Part shown: one piece after another, positions 56,732 through 64,000 of the stretch
Layout of the letters: each line of letters begins with the position of its first letter
Position numbering within the stretch: position 1 is the stretch's first letter
Origin: Promicromonospora sp042731755
Lineage (GTDB): Bacteria; Actinomycetota; Actinomycetes; Actinomycetales; Cellulomonadaceae
DNA: 64,000 bases
Direction: 5' to 3'
Assembly (NCBI RefSeq): GCF_042731755.1
Contig: NZ_JBHWLR010000007.1
Coordinates: 62,001-126,000 of the forward strand
The notes under the pieces: model-generated
What the model was told of the DNA's origin: nothing
Seen by the model: only the letters and a program-made list of their open reading frames with translations
The model's database searches: none
Translations under genes and position numbers: made by a program

Positions 56732-57628
56732 ATGCCTGCACGTACACCGGCGCCGGCATCAGGAACGCTGATGCGAGAGCTTGACCACGACTGGGCAGAC
56801 CTGGTCCGTACGCGATCGTTCGCCACCGAGATCGACCGCTTCGTCGCACGCTTCCCCCGGCTCGCGGGACTGCGGCGGGGCGAGCCCGTGCGGCTCGCGC
56901 CCGACGAGGCGGACGAGGTGCTGTACGCGCTCATCGTCGAGCACGCGAGCGGCAGCTTCGCCGCAGGGCGCGCGGTGCTGCAGTGCATGCTGCCCGCGGT
57001 CCGCACCATCGTGCGCCGGTCGCGCCGGCACTACCCGGACGTGCAGGACCTCGAGCAGGAGGCCGCCGCCGCGATGTGGGACGCGATCACCCACTACGAC
57101 CTCGAGCGCAGCAGCCGGGTCGCGATGCGGCTGCAGGGGCACACCCTGACGCGCGTCGTCGGTGACCAGGCCCCGCACGCCCGGGGCGGCCGGGCGAGCC
57201 GCGGTCCCCAGGTGGCGGAGATCCCCACCGACACGGACATGCTGACCGTCCTCGAGCGGCCGACCGTGCCCGAGCCCGGCCCCGACGCGGTCTACTCGCT
57301 CGCGAGCCTGTCCCTGGGCCCGACGGGCGAGGTCCTCGACGTCATCGCGTGGGGGCTGGACAAGGACGTCCTCACGCGGGACGAGTCAGCACTTCTGGCG
57401 CGGCTCTACGCGCCGGACCCCGATCTCCCGGAGTACGCCGAGCTCGGCTCGGGTCGCGGGAACTATCAGCGGCGGGTGGCCCACGAGCTGGGCATCTCGC
57501 ACGCAGCCTTGCGCCAGCGGGCGAGTCGCGCAGTGCGACGGCTGGCGGAAGCCGTTCAGTCCGGTGGTCTGTCTGGGGGACAACCGGGCGAACGGGATGG
57601 TGAGGGACGACGACGGCCGACGGGCTGA
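56732..57628 (+). CDS. Sigma-70-like transcriptional regulator
   Basis: A 298-residue protein from ATG 56732, with GGAGGGGGGAACC in front. It carries a sigma region 2-like part (RRSRRHYPDVQDLEQEAAAA, then MWDAITHYDLERSSRVAMRL) and a C-terminal helix-turn-helix (RVAHELGISHAALRQRASRA, then VRRLAEAVQ) like region 4 or a CtsR/Fis-type segment. Spacing and the linker differ from ordinary ECF factors. It lies between the divergent secretion operon and the tad locus, so it may direct either. A terminator follows. An alternative reading is a DNA-binding regulator without polymerase binding. Confidence 0.72.
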   Translation: MPARTPAPASGTLMRELDHDWADLVRTRSFATEIDRFVARFPRLAGLRRGEPVRLAPDEADEVLYALIVEHASGSFAAGRAVLQCMLPAVRTIVRRSRRHYPDVQDLEQEAAAAMWDAITHYDLERSSRVAMRLQGHTLTRVVGDQAPHARGGRASRGPQVAEIPTDTDMLTVLERPTVPEPGPDAVYSLASLSLGPTGEVLDVIAWGLDKDVLTRDESALLARLYAPDPDLPEYAELGSGRGNYQRRVAHELGISHAALRQRASRAVRRLAEAVQSGGLSGGQPGERDGEGRRRPTG

Positions 57629-57678
57629 GCACTGGGGGGTGCGTGATGCCCTGAAGTCGTCCGAAGTTCGCCTCATCG

Positions 57679-57711
57679 CGAGAGGGTCCCACCGCCAGCG
57701 GGGCCCTCTCG
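57679..57711 (+). terminator. Terminator of the sigma-like gene
   Basis: CGAGAGGGTCCC (57679-57690) pairs with GGGGCCCTCTCG (57700-57711), using one T-G pair and a 9-nt loop, followed by TTCT. Confidence 0.75.
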
Positions 57712-57874
57712 TTCTGTCCTCGACACTGGCAGAGACTCGCTATCTCATGCCTGACCTGCAGAGTCAATGCCACAACTGTGGTTCTGACGTGCCATCGAAG
57801 GATTGTCTGAGGGTCACTCAATATTCAAGCCATCTCCACACTTTTGAAGTCTCCTTGACCTAGCGAGCACCCGG

Positions 57875-57890
57875 AACGCTGATTAGCGTT
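57875..57890. promoter_or_regulatory. Candidate operator upstream of the tad operon
   Basis: AACGCTGATTAGCGTT is a perfect 6-bp-arm inverted repeat. It lies just downstream of TTGACC (57855-57860) in a relatively AT-rich stretch, so it could overlap a promoter -10 region. Confidence 0.45.
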
Positions 57891-57925
57891 CAACCTGCCG
57901 GGTCCGCCCGTCTGGATGAGGATTA

Positions 57926-57955
57926 CCTGCGGTGACACGCGTGTGACACCGCAGG
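57926..57955. promoter_or_regulatory. 30-bp inverted repeat upstream of the tad operon
   Basis: CCTGCGGTG (57926-57934) and CACCGCAGG (57947-57955) flank a self-complementary ACACGCGTGT core. It could be an operator or a leader hairpin. Confidence 0.45.
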
Positions 57956-58076
57956 AGCCCTCGACAGCACGGGCGGGAGCACGGTGGAGACAGGCGCAGG
58001 CATGGGATCCTCGACGGGTTCCGCTCCGGGAAGACCCCTGGCGGACTTTGTCGATGGGCTCGGAGGAGACGGCACG

Positions 58077-58775
58077 GTGAGCAGTGGCACGAAGGTCGCG
58101 AACCAGGAACAGCAGGCCCGGTCCGCGACAAGACCCCAGCGACCCGCACCCCCCGGGCCGCTCAAACCCACGCGCGCCCGACGCCGGCCCGCCCTCATCG
58201 CCCTGGGTCTCGCGCTCGTGGCACTGAGCGTGCTGGCGAGTCTCTACCTGGCGACCACACTCGGCAAGACGTACCAGGTCCTGGCCGTGAACACGGACAT
58301 CCCGCGCGGCGCCGCCATCACGGCGGGCGACATCGTGACAGCCGAGCTGCCCACGGGGCCGACCTCGCTCGACGCGGTCTCGGCCGACAAGTTCGACCAG
58401 GTCGTGGACAAGATCGCGACGGCCGACCTCAAGCCGGGGCAGCTCCTGACGTCCACGAGCTTCACGGACGAGCTCGCGCCCCCGTCGGGCCAGTCCATCG
58501 TGGGCATCGCGCTGACGCCCAGCCAGATGCCGACCAGCCAGCTGCACGCCGGCGACTCCGTGCGCGTCGTCGAGACGCCCGCGACCGGCGGCGAGCCGCC
58601 GGTGGAAGCGCCGTTCGCCATCGCCGCCACGGTGATCGGGGTCTCGGGCGACGCCGCACTCGGCGACCAGACCGTCGTCGACGTGCAGGTGGCCTCAGGC
58701 AACGCGGCGGCTCTCGCGGCCCGCGCCGCGACGGGCCGGGTCGCCATCGTCATCGACGCCGTCGGGGCCGGGTGA
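58077..58775 (+). CDS. SAF-domain protein, CpaB/RcpC-like
   Basis: About 232 residues from GTG 58077, which has GGAGGAG eight or nine bases upstream; a GTG at 57984 would add 31 residues without a good site. One membrane helix (about 40-62, ALIALGLALVALSVLASLYL) precedes a SAF domain (about 70-140; DIPRGAAITAGDIV and DLKPGQLLTSTSFTDE). SAF proteins such as CpaB/RcpC sit in the Tad pilus outer assembly and bind peptidoglycan in other bacteria. It is the first gene of the tad operon. Confidence 0.85.
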   Translation: MSSGTKVANQEQQARSATRPQRPAPPGPLKPTRARRRPALIALGLALVALSVLASLYLATTLGKTYQVLAVNTDIPRGAAITAGDIVTAELPTGPTSLDAVSADKFDQVVDKIATADLKPGQLLTSTSFTDELAPPSGQSIVGIALTPSQMPTSQLHAGDSVRVVETPATGGEPPVEAPFAIAATVIGVSGDAALGDQTVVDVQVASGNAAALAARAATGRVAIVIDAVGAG

Positions 58776-58779
58776 TCCG

Positions 58780-59697
58780 GTGGCTCTCATCGCCCTGGCC
58801 AACGCGAAGGGTTCGCCGGGCACGACGACGGCGGCCCTCGTGCTGGCGCTCCAGTGGCCCCGCCCGGTGCTGCTCGTCGAGGCCGACCTCGCCGGGTCGT
58901 CGATCCTGGCCGGCTACTTCCGCGGCCAGCTCCCGCACGACCGTGGCCTGCAGCCCCTCGCGATCGCGCACTCCCACGGAGATCTCGAGGCAGCGTTCTG
59001 GGAGCAGACGATTCCCCTCGTTCGAAACGATCCGGACAAGAAGCTGCTCCCCGGCATCGTCAGCCCGCACACCGCACCCGCCGTCGCGAACCTCTGGGGG
59101 CCGCTGGCCAACCAGCTCGTGGCGCTGGAGCGCGGGGGCATCGACGTGCTGGTCGACCTCGGCCGGCTCGGCACCGGCGGTGCCGTGCGTGAGGACCGCG
59201 AGCCGATCGTCCGTCTCGCGGACCAGGTGCTGATCACCACCGGGTCGCGCCTGCCCGATATCGCGGTGACGCGCGAGCTCGTCAAGTCCCGCACGTCCGT
59301 CGTCGACGCCGCGGCGCGCGACCTCACCAACCTCACGGCCCTGACCATCGGTCCCGGCCGGCCCTATGACGCGAACGAGATCGCGCGGACGCTCGGCCTG
59401 GGCACCGTCGGCTCGCTCGCCTGGGACCCGGTGAACGCCGAAGTGCTGTCGGTGGGCTCGCCCGCCGGACGGCGGTACTCGACGTCCCCGCTCGTCCGTT
59501 CTGCCGCCCCGGTCATCTCCCGCCTCCAGGACCGGACCGAGAAGCGGCGCGCCCGGTTCTCCACCGGGCCGCGCGAGGCCGGCCGGGGGACCGGCCCGCG
59601 ACGTCCGCCCGAGCAGTCCGGCACGAGCGCCCGCTCCGCGTCATGGAGCGTGCAGGGCGCCGCACCGTGGCAGGGCGACGGAAGGGGTGACGCGTGA
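58780..59697 (+). CDS. CpaE/TadZ-like ATPase with altered P-loop
   Basis: A 305-residue MinD/ParA-fold protein. The N-terminus ALIALANAKGSPGTTTAALV is the deviant Walker A region, but the P-loop lysine of KGGVGKTT is replaced by Thr (KGSPGTTT), so nucleotide hydrolysis may be lost. Other Walker A' and switch regions remain: VEADLAG, LVDLGRLGTGG and ITTGSRLPDIAVTRELV. A C-terminal Arg/Gly/Ser-rich tail follows residue ~245. TadZ/CpaE marks the pole or localises Tad machinery elsewhere; a localisation role without ATPase cycling is inferred. Its GTG follows the SAF gene by four bases and its stop overlaps tadA (GTGA). Confidence 0.8.
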   Translation: MALIALANAKGSPGTTTAALVLALQWPRPVLLVEADLAGSSILAGYFRGQLPHDRGLQPLAIAHSHGDLEAAFWEQTIPLVRNDPDKKLLPGIVSPHTAPAVANLWGPLANQLVALERGGIDVLVDLGRLGTGGAVREDREPIVRLADQVLITTGSRLPDIAVTRELVKSRTSVVDAAARDLTNLTALTIGPGRPYDANEIARTLGLGTVGSLAWDPVNAEVLSVGSPAGRRYSTSPLVRSAAPVISRLQDRTEKRRARFSTGPREAGRGTGPRRPPEQSGTSARSASWSVQGAAPWQGDGRGDA

Positions 59698-61349
59698 GCA
59701 CACCCGAGTTCCCCGACCTCTCCTCCCTGCCGATCTTCCACGACGCGGACGACCGGGCCCCGGCCCTCCCGCGTCGTGCCCCTGCCACCGATGCGGAGAC
59801 CATGCCGGGCCGACGCCCTGCCGCCGTGCAGAACACCTGGACCCCGCCGGCCGCGGAGCCGGGCAACGGCGGGACCCGCATCGTCGACCCCGGGGGCCCC
59901 GGGCCCGCACGACCCGCGGGAGGCACACCGCCGTCGTCGGGCGGCGGGACCTCGCCCTGGGTCGGGGCGCTGGCCCGGGCCGAACGGGAGTACCACGGCC
60001 AGCCCGGCAACCCGCGGCTGCGCGACTCCGAGTTCTGGCGCCAGGTCAACAGCCTGCGCGGCGAGGTGTCCTCGCGGCTGACGACGGCGCTCGCGGCGCG
60101 CGAGCTGGACGAGGAGCAGCGCGAGGCCCTGGGCCAGGAGCTGATCCAGCAGGTGGTGCGCGACCACAACGACGCCCTGCTGTCGGGCGGCCAGCGCAAC
60201 TGGACCACCGAGTACCAGGTCGAGGTGACGCGTGCACTGTTCGACGCGCTGTTCCGCCTGGGCCGGCTGCAGCCGCTCATCGACACGCCCGACGTGGAGA
60301 ACATCGAGATCACGGGTACCGCACCCGTGCTGCTGCTGATGGGCGACGGGCACCGCATGTACGCGGAGCCCATCGCGGACTCCGACGCGGAGCTCATCGA
60401 CTTCCTGCAGTTCCTCGCGGCGCGCGACCCGGCGAACGAGCGGTCGTTCACGCGGGCCAACCCGTTCCTCAACCTGGATCTGCCCGGGCGCGTGCGGCTG
60501 GCCGCCGTCGGCTGGGTGGTCCCGTGGCCGCGCGTCACCATCCGCCTGCAGCGCCTGCAGTCGGTCGACCTGGACCTGCTGCGCGAGAACCACACCATCG
60601 ACGCCGTGCTGGTCGAGTTCCTCACGGCGGCGGTGCGCGCGCGCAAGTCGATCGTGGTGTCCGGCCAGGGCCAGGGCAGCGGCAAGACCACGCTGCTGCG
60701 CGCGCTCTGCGCCGGGCTGGACCCGTGGGAGTCGATCGCGACGATCGAGACCGACTACGAGCTCTACCTGCACCTCGAGCCCGACAAGCACAAGCGCGTG
60801 GTCGCGCTGCGCACGCGCGAGGGCTCGGGCGAGATGAACACGTCGGGCCGCCGCGTGGGCGAGATCAACACGAACGTCAACGTGTACGAGTCCCTGCGGC
60901 ACAACATCTCCCGCGTCATCGTCGGCGAGGTGCGTGGGCCCGAGATCGTGTCCATGTTCCAGGCCATGCAGATGGGTAACGGCTCGCTGTCCACGGTGCA
61001 CGCCGACGGTGCGCGCGACGTCGTCGAGCGCCTGGTCGGTATGGCCGTGCAGGACTCGACGCTCTCGGAGACGTACGCGTACCGGCAGGTCGCGCAGTCG
61101 ATCGACCTCATCGTCTTCCTCCGGGTCGACTCCGAGGGCGACGGGCGACGGGTCCGCTACGTCTCCGAGGTGATCGAGGTGACGCGCGGCGAGGCCGGCA
61201 ACCCGGTGGCGATCACGGACGTGTTCGAACCGGGGCCGGGCGGTCGCGCGGTGCCCAAGGTGACGCCGTCGTTCCTCGCCGACCTGGAGGCCGAGGGTTT
61301 CGACGCGAGCCTGCTGAACTACCGCGACGGGCTCTGGGAGACCGCATGA
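59694..61349 (+). CDS. tadA: CpaF/TadA-type secretion ATPase
   Basis: A 551-residue PilT/CpaF ATPase driving Flp pilus assembly. The N-terminal ~95 residues are a disordered Pro/Gly-rich part; the helical N-domain and ATPase domain follow. Walker A is GQGQGSGKTTLL (about 323-334), the Asp box region is SIATIETDYELYLHLE and Walker B is RVIVGEVRGPEIVSMFQAMQ, followed by the His box GSLSTVHADG. It is coupled by overlapping stops and starts to both neighbours (GTGA and ATGA). Confidence 0.95.
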   Translation: MSTPEFPDLSSLPIFHDADDRAPALPRRAPATDAETMPGRRPAAVQNTWTPPAAEPGNGGTRIVDPGGPGPARPAGGTPPSSGGGTSPWVGALARAEREYHGQPGNPRLRDSEFWRQVNSLRGEVSSRLTTALAARELDEEQREALGQELIQQVVRDHNDALLSGGQRNWTTEYQVEVTRALFDALFRLGRLQPLIDTPDVENIEITGTAPVLLLMGDGHRMYAEPIADSDAELIDFLQFLAARDPANERSFTRANPFLNLDLPGRVRLAAVGWVVPWPRVTIRLQRLQSVDLDLLRENHTIDAVLVEFLTAAVRARKSIVVSGQGQGSGKTTLLRALCAGLDPWESIATIETDYELYLHLEPDKHKRVVALRTREGSGEMNTSGRRVGEINTNVNVYESLRHNISRVIVGEVRGPEIVSMFQAMQMGNGSLSTVHADGARDVVERLVGMAVQDSTLSETYAYRQVAQSIDLIVFLRVDSEGDGRRVRYVSEVIEVTRGEAGNPVAITDVFEPGPGGRAVPKVTPSFLADLEAEGFDASLLNYRDGLWETA

Positions 61350-62224
61350 CCACCCTGATCGCGGTGCTGACCGGCCTCGGTCTGGGGCTCGGGGTGTGGT
61401 TCGTCGTCGTCGGCACGCAGCGGTACGAGCCGACGCCGAGACCGAAGCGCACCACCCCACCGTTCCACGGGCTGCTCCGCCTGCTGGGCCTGACCAAGGG
61501 CGGGCCGCTCCACCCGCAGCGCAAGATCCTGGGCATCGGCGCGGCCGTGGGACTGGTGGTCGGGATCGTCACCGGCTGGTGGTCGCTCGTGCTCATCGTG
61601 CCCGTGCTGATCGTGGGTCTGCCGTCGCTGTTCCGCACCACCACCCAGTCCAACGAGGTGGAGAAGCTGACCGACCTGACCGCCTGGGTGCGGTCGCTGA
61701 TCGGCGTGCTGTCGGGCGGCGCCGTCGGGCTGGAGCAGGGGATCGCCGCGACGCTGCACAGCGCCGCCCCGTCCGTACGGCCCTCGCTCGCGCGCCTGGT
61801 GGCGCGCCTGGAGGCACGCCAGCCGATCAAGCCCGCCCTGTACCGCTGGGCGGAGGAGATGGACGACTACTCGGCCGACATGATCGCGTCGGCCATGATC
61901 CTGGAGTCGGACAACCGGACCGGCGCCGTGGCGCCCGCGCTCCGGCAGCTCGCCGAGTCCCTGTCGGCGCAGGCCAAGGCGCGGCGCGAGATCGAGACCG
62001 AGCGCGCGACCGGCCGGGCGACGGTGCGCTGGGTGACCATCGTGACCCTCGTGGTGCTGGTCGCCACGGCGATGTCCGGGTACCTGAGCGGGTACGACTC
62101 GCCGCTGGGCCAGGTCGTGGCCGTGGTGCTGTTCTGCGCGTACGTGGTCTGCCTGCTGTGGATGCGCAAGATCAGCCTCGGCCAGCCGATCCCGCGGTTC
62201 CTGCCGCACGAGCGGGAGGTCTGA
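61346..62224 (+). CDS. tadB: Tad pilus assembly membrane protein TadB
   Basis: A 292-residue type II/IV secretion F-domain protein. Two N-terminal membrane helices precede the F domain (EKLTDLTAWVRSLIGVLSGG, LEQGIAATLHSAAPSVRPSL), and two helices end the protein (about 235-260 and 268-285). TadB pairs with TadC in the inner membrane and docks on the TadA ATPase. Its ATG overlaps the tadA stop (ATGA). Confidence 0.92.
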   Translation: MTTLIAVLTGLGLGLGVWFVVVGTQRYEPTPRPKRTTPPFHGLLRLLGLTKGGPLHPQRKILGIGAAVGLVVGIVTGWWSLVLIVPVLIVGLPSLFRTTTQSNEVEKLTDLTAWVRSLIGVLSGGAVGLEQGIAATLHSAAPSVRPSLARLVARLEARQPIKPALYRWAEEMDDYSADMIASAMILESDNRTGAVAPALRQLAESLSAQAKARREIETERATGRATVRWVTIVTLVVLVATAMSGYLSGYDSPLGQVVAVVLFCAYVVCLLWMRKISLGQPIPRFLPHEREV

Positions 62225-62225
62225 C

Positions 62226-63146
62226 ATGTGGCCCTGGGCAATCGGCAGCGGCCTGGTCGCGGGACTCGGCCTGTTCCTCGTGGTGCGGGAGCTGCTCCCG
62301 TCGACCCCGCGGCTCCAGTCCGCGCTCGACCGGATGAGCGGCGACGACAAGGTCGAGCCCATCACGGTGTCCGACGGCACCGAGCTCACCGCGACCCAGC
62401 GGTACACGCAGGTGTTCGGGGCGTGGGCGCAGCGCCGGCTCCCGCTCTCCCTGCTCGGGCGTGGCGGCCCGACCCGGGCCGACCTGGACCTGATCGGCAA
62501 GACCGCCACCGACCACTACGGCGAGAAGGCGCTCGGCACCGTGATCGTGCTGGTGGCGGTGCCCTTCCTCGGGCTGTGCGTCGGGCTGCTCAACCTCGGC
62601 ATGCCGGTCTCGGTGCCGTTCGGGGCGGCGGTCGTGCTCGCGCTCGGCGCGTGGTTCCTGCCCGACCTCGACGCGCGGTCGAAGGCCAGGCGGGCCCGGC
62701 AGGAGTTCGCGCGGGCCGTCTCGACCTACCTCGAGCTGCTCGCGATCGAGCGGGTCTCCGGGGCCGGCGCCACCCAGGCGACGTTCGCCGCGGCGCAGGT
62801 CGCGGAGTCGTGGCCGTTCCGGCGGATCTCCGCGGCGCTCGAACGCAGCCGCTGGGAGGGCCAGGCGCCCTGGGTGGCGCTGCGCGAGCTGGGCGAGGAG
62901 GTCGAGGTGGACGCGCTGGGCGAGGTCGCCTCGATCGTGGAGCTCGCGGGTACCCAGGGCTCGGCGATCCACGACCAGCTGCAGTCCAAGGCGGCCGCGA
63001 TGCGGGACGCGCAGCTCGACGTCGAGCAGCAGCTCGCGCACGACGCGACGGTCCGGATGACCGTCCCTGGGACACTTACCGTATTTGTGTACTTTTTGAT
63101 GCTCATCTTTCCAATCGGGGTCACTATGTTTCAGACTGCACCCTGA
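62226..63146 (+). CDS. tadC: Tad pilus assembly membrane protein TadC
   Basis: A 306-residue type II/IV secretion F-domain protein. The N-terminal helix (WPWAIGSGLVAGLGLFLVVR), a pair of helices near residues 100-140 and one at the C-terminus (about 280-303) frame the F domain (AVSTYLELLAIERVSGAGAT, RISAALERSRWEGQAPWVAL). It starts one base after the tadB stop. Confidence 0.9.
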   Translation: MWPWAIGSGLVAGLGLFLVVRELLPSTPRLQSALDRMSGDDKVEPITVSDGTELTATQRYTQVFGAWAQRRLPLSLLGRGGPTRADLDLIGKTATDHYGEKALGTVIVLVAVPFLGLCVGLLNLGMPVSVPFGAAVVLALGAWFLPDLDARSKARRARQEFARAVSTYLELLAIERVSGAGATQATFAAAQVAESWPFRRISAALERSRWEGQAPWVALRELGEEVEVDALGEVASIVELAGTQGSAIHDQLQSKAAAMRDAQLDVEQQLAHDATVRMTVPGTLTVFVYFLMLIFPIGVTMFQTAP

Positions 63147-63232
63147 GCCGGCTCGCCCCCCGGCGGCGTCGCGGTGTCACACGAGCCGCTTCTTACCCAT
63201 TTGTTGAAGTCGACATCACCCCAGGAGTCACC

Positions 63233-63520
63233 ATGAACCAGCACCTGAGCCAGGGCCGGACGGCGGCGTCGCGAGTCGCCGCGCGGGCGTCGTTGCGCGC
63301 GGCCGCGGCGCGCGGTCGCGTCGACGCTCTCAACGCCCGCTTCGCCGAGCGCTCGGCCGAGCTCCGTCGTCGGCTGTCCGCCGGTCGTGCGGGCGAGCCC
63401 GACGACGCCGGTCTGGAGTCCATCGAGGTGGTCGTGCTGTCCGTCGTGGGTCTCGGCATCGCCATCGCGCTGGGTGCGGCGATCAAGGGCCTCGTCGACG
63501 AGTACATGTCTCAGCTCTAG
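63233..63520 (+). CDS. Flp-like prepilin
   Basis: A 95-residue protein with ATG 63233 (CCAGGAGTCACC upstream). The probable prepilin-processing site is Gly60/Leu61 in DDAGLESIEVVV, with Glu at position +5 (residue 65) as in type IVb prepilins. The predicted mature chain is only 35 residues, mainly one hydrophobic helix, and fits a pilin core. The 60-residue leader is unusually long and Arg/Ala-rich. The gene follows tadC and precedes tadE, the usual place of flp. No prepilin peptidase gene lies within the window. Confidence 0.8.
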   Translation: MNQHLSQGRTAASRVAARASLRAAAARGRVDALNARFAERSAELRRRLSAGRAGEPDDAGLESIEVVVLSVVGLGIAIALGAAIKGLVDEYMSQL

Positions 63521-63531
63521 GGATGTAGCGG

Positions 63532-63909
63532 ATGAACGAGCGCGGTGCCGCCTCCCTGCAGACCGTCCTGACCTACCCGATCGTGCTGATGCTCATCTTC
63601 GGGATGGTGCAGGGGGTGCTCTACTTCCACGCGCAGAACACGGCGCAGTCCGTGGCCAACGGTGCGGTGCAGGCCGCGCGCGTGGAGGGCGGCAGCGTCG
63701 ACTCGGGATATGCGGAGGCCGCCTCGCGGCTCGCGCGCGGGGGCGATGCGTTCGCCTCGGTCCGGGTCTCCGTGACGCGTGGCGAGGAGATGGCCACCGC
63801 GACGGTGACCGGACTGGCGCCGTCGATCGTGCCGGGTTTCCGCGGGCTGCGGGTGGAGCAGTCGGCGACGGGGCCCGTGGAGCGGTTCACGTCGGCGGTG
63901 AACGGCTGA
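63532..63909 (+). CDS. TadE-like pilus assembly pseudopilin
   Basis: A 125-residue TadE-family protein. The N-terminus ERGAASLQTVLTYPIVLMLI shows a short cytoplasmic region, a Glu-containing pseudopilin-like membrane helix and a small extracytoplasmic domain with ANGAVQAARVEGG, a motif typical of TadE. It lies 11 bp after the Flp-like gene and its stop overlaps the next start (TGATG). Confidence 0.85.
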   Translation: MNERGAASLQTVLTYPIVLMLIFGMVQGVLYFHAQNTAQSVANGAVQAARVEGGSVDSGYAEAASRLARGGDAFASVRVSVTRGEEMATATVTGLAPSIVPGFRGLRVEQSATGPVERFTSAVNG

Positions 63910-64000
63910 TGAGCGGGTCCGGCGGGGGCTCGGACGAGCGCGGCAACGTGGCGATCAACACCGCCGTGATCTTTCCCGTGCTGCTCCTGATCGGGCTGCT
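63909..64000 (+). CDS. TadE/TadG-like protein, partial (cut by window end)
   Basis: Only the first 30 codons are present. SDERGNVAINTAVIFPVLLL resembles the N-terminal helix of TadE or TadG. It starts at an ATG overlapping the preceding stop. Confidence 0.7.
   Translation, partial: MSGSGGGSDERGNVAINTAVIFPVLLLIGL

Overview
The window is about 64 kb of very GC-rich chromosome around the replication origin of an actinobacterium. The gene order dnaA-dnaN-gnd-recF-dciA(DUF721)-gyrB-gyrA-DUF3566-tRNA-Ile-DLW-39-tRNA-Ala on one side, and rpmH-rnpA-yidD-yidC-jag-rsmG-parA-parB on the other, is typical of Actinomycetota. The GH64 beta-1,3-glucanase, the class E sortase and the many GTG starts fit Micrococcales, perhaps the Promicromonosporaceae/Cellulomonadaceae group. 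That placement is inference from content and not a phylogeny.

Layout. (1) 1-6.9 kb: glutamine amidotransferase, small membrane protein, class E sortase and DUF881 protein in one overlapping minus-strand operon, then crgA, a zinc-ribbon rhomboid protease, cyclophilin, a helical membrane protein and a secreted GH64 glucanase. (2) 7.2-13.8 kb: tRNA-Ala, DLW-39, tRNA-Ile, DUF3566, gyrA, gyrB. (3) 14.3-19.25 kb: an inserted LAATG-anchored surface protein on the opposite strand, then dciA, recF, gnd, dnaN. (4) 19.25-19.9 kb: oriC, with DnaA boxes, an AT-rich stretch and a DnaA-trio-like element; then dnaA with three DnaA boxes in its promoter region. (5) 21.6-30.3 kb: rpmH-rnpA-yidD-yidC-jag, rsmG, an inserted secreted M15-like peptidase, parA with an exceptionally long N-terminal extension, and parB. 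Eight parS or near-parS sites are seen, most of them here. (6) 30.4-47.3 kb: D-Ala-D-Ala ligase, aminotransferase, thioredoxin/thioredoxin reductase, a MurJ-linked pseudokinase, murJ, a DUF6049 protein, a Nudix hydrolase, pcnA, a prs paralogue, an SMI1/KNR4 protein and a DHA2-type MFS exporter. (7) 47.4-64 kb: two divergent secretion/pilus operons. The leftward one encodes a Gram-positive type IV secretion-like machine (TcpC/VirB8-like, small membrane subunit, PrgI-like, VirB4, VirB6-like, membrane-bound lytic/M23 peptidoglycan hydrolase). The rightward one encodes a sigma-like regulator and then a Tad/Flp pilus locus (SAF/CpaB-like, degenerate CpaE-like, CpaF/TadA, TadB, TadC, Flp-like prepilin, TadE, and a second TadE/G-like gene cut by the window end).

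How the parts work together. The origin region carries the initiator, clamp, gyrase, probable helicase-loader and segregation genes, and DnaA boxes and parS sites are embedded in some of the coding sequences. The 30-47 kb block is centred on the cell envelope and redox. The last 16 kb has no relaxase, coupling ATPase or mobility gene, so it looks like a fixed envelope-spanning export and pilus module and not an integrative element. A CRP-type palindrome and two other inverted repeats in its promoter regions suggest regulated expression.
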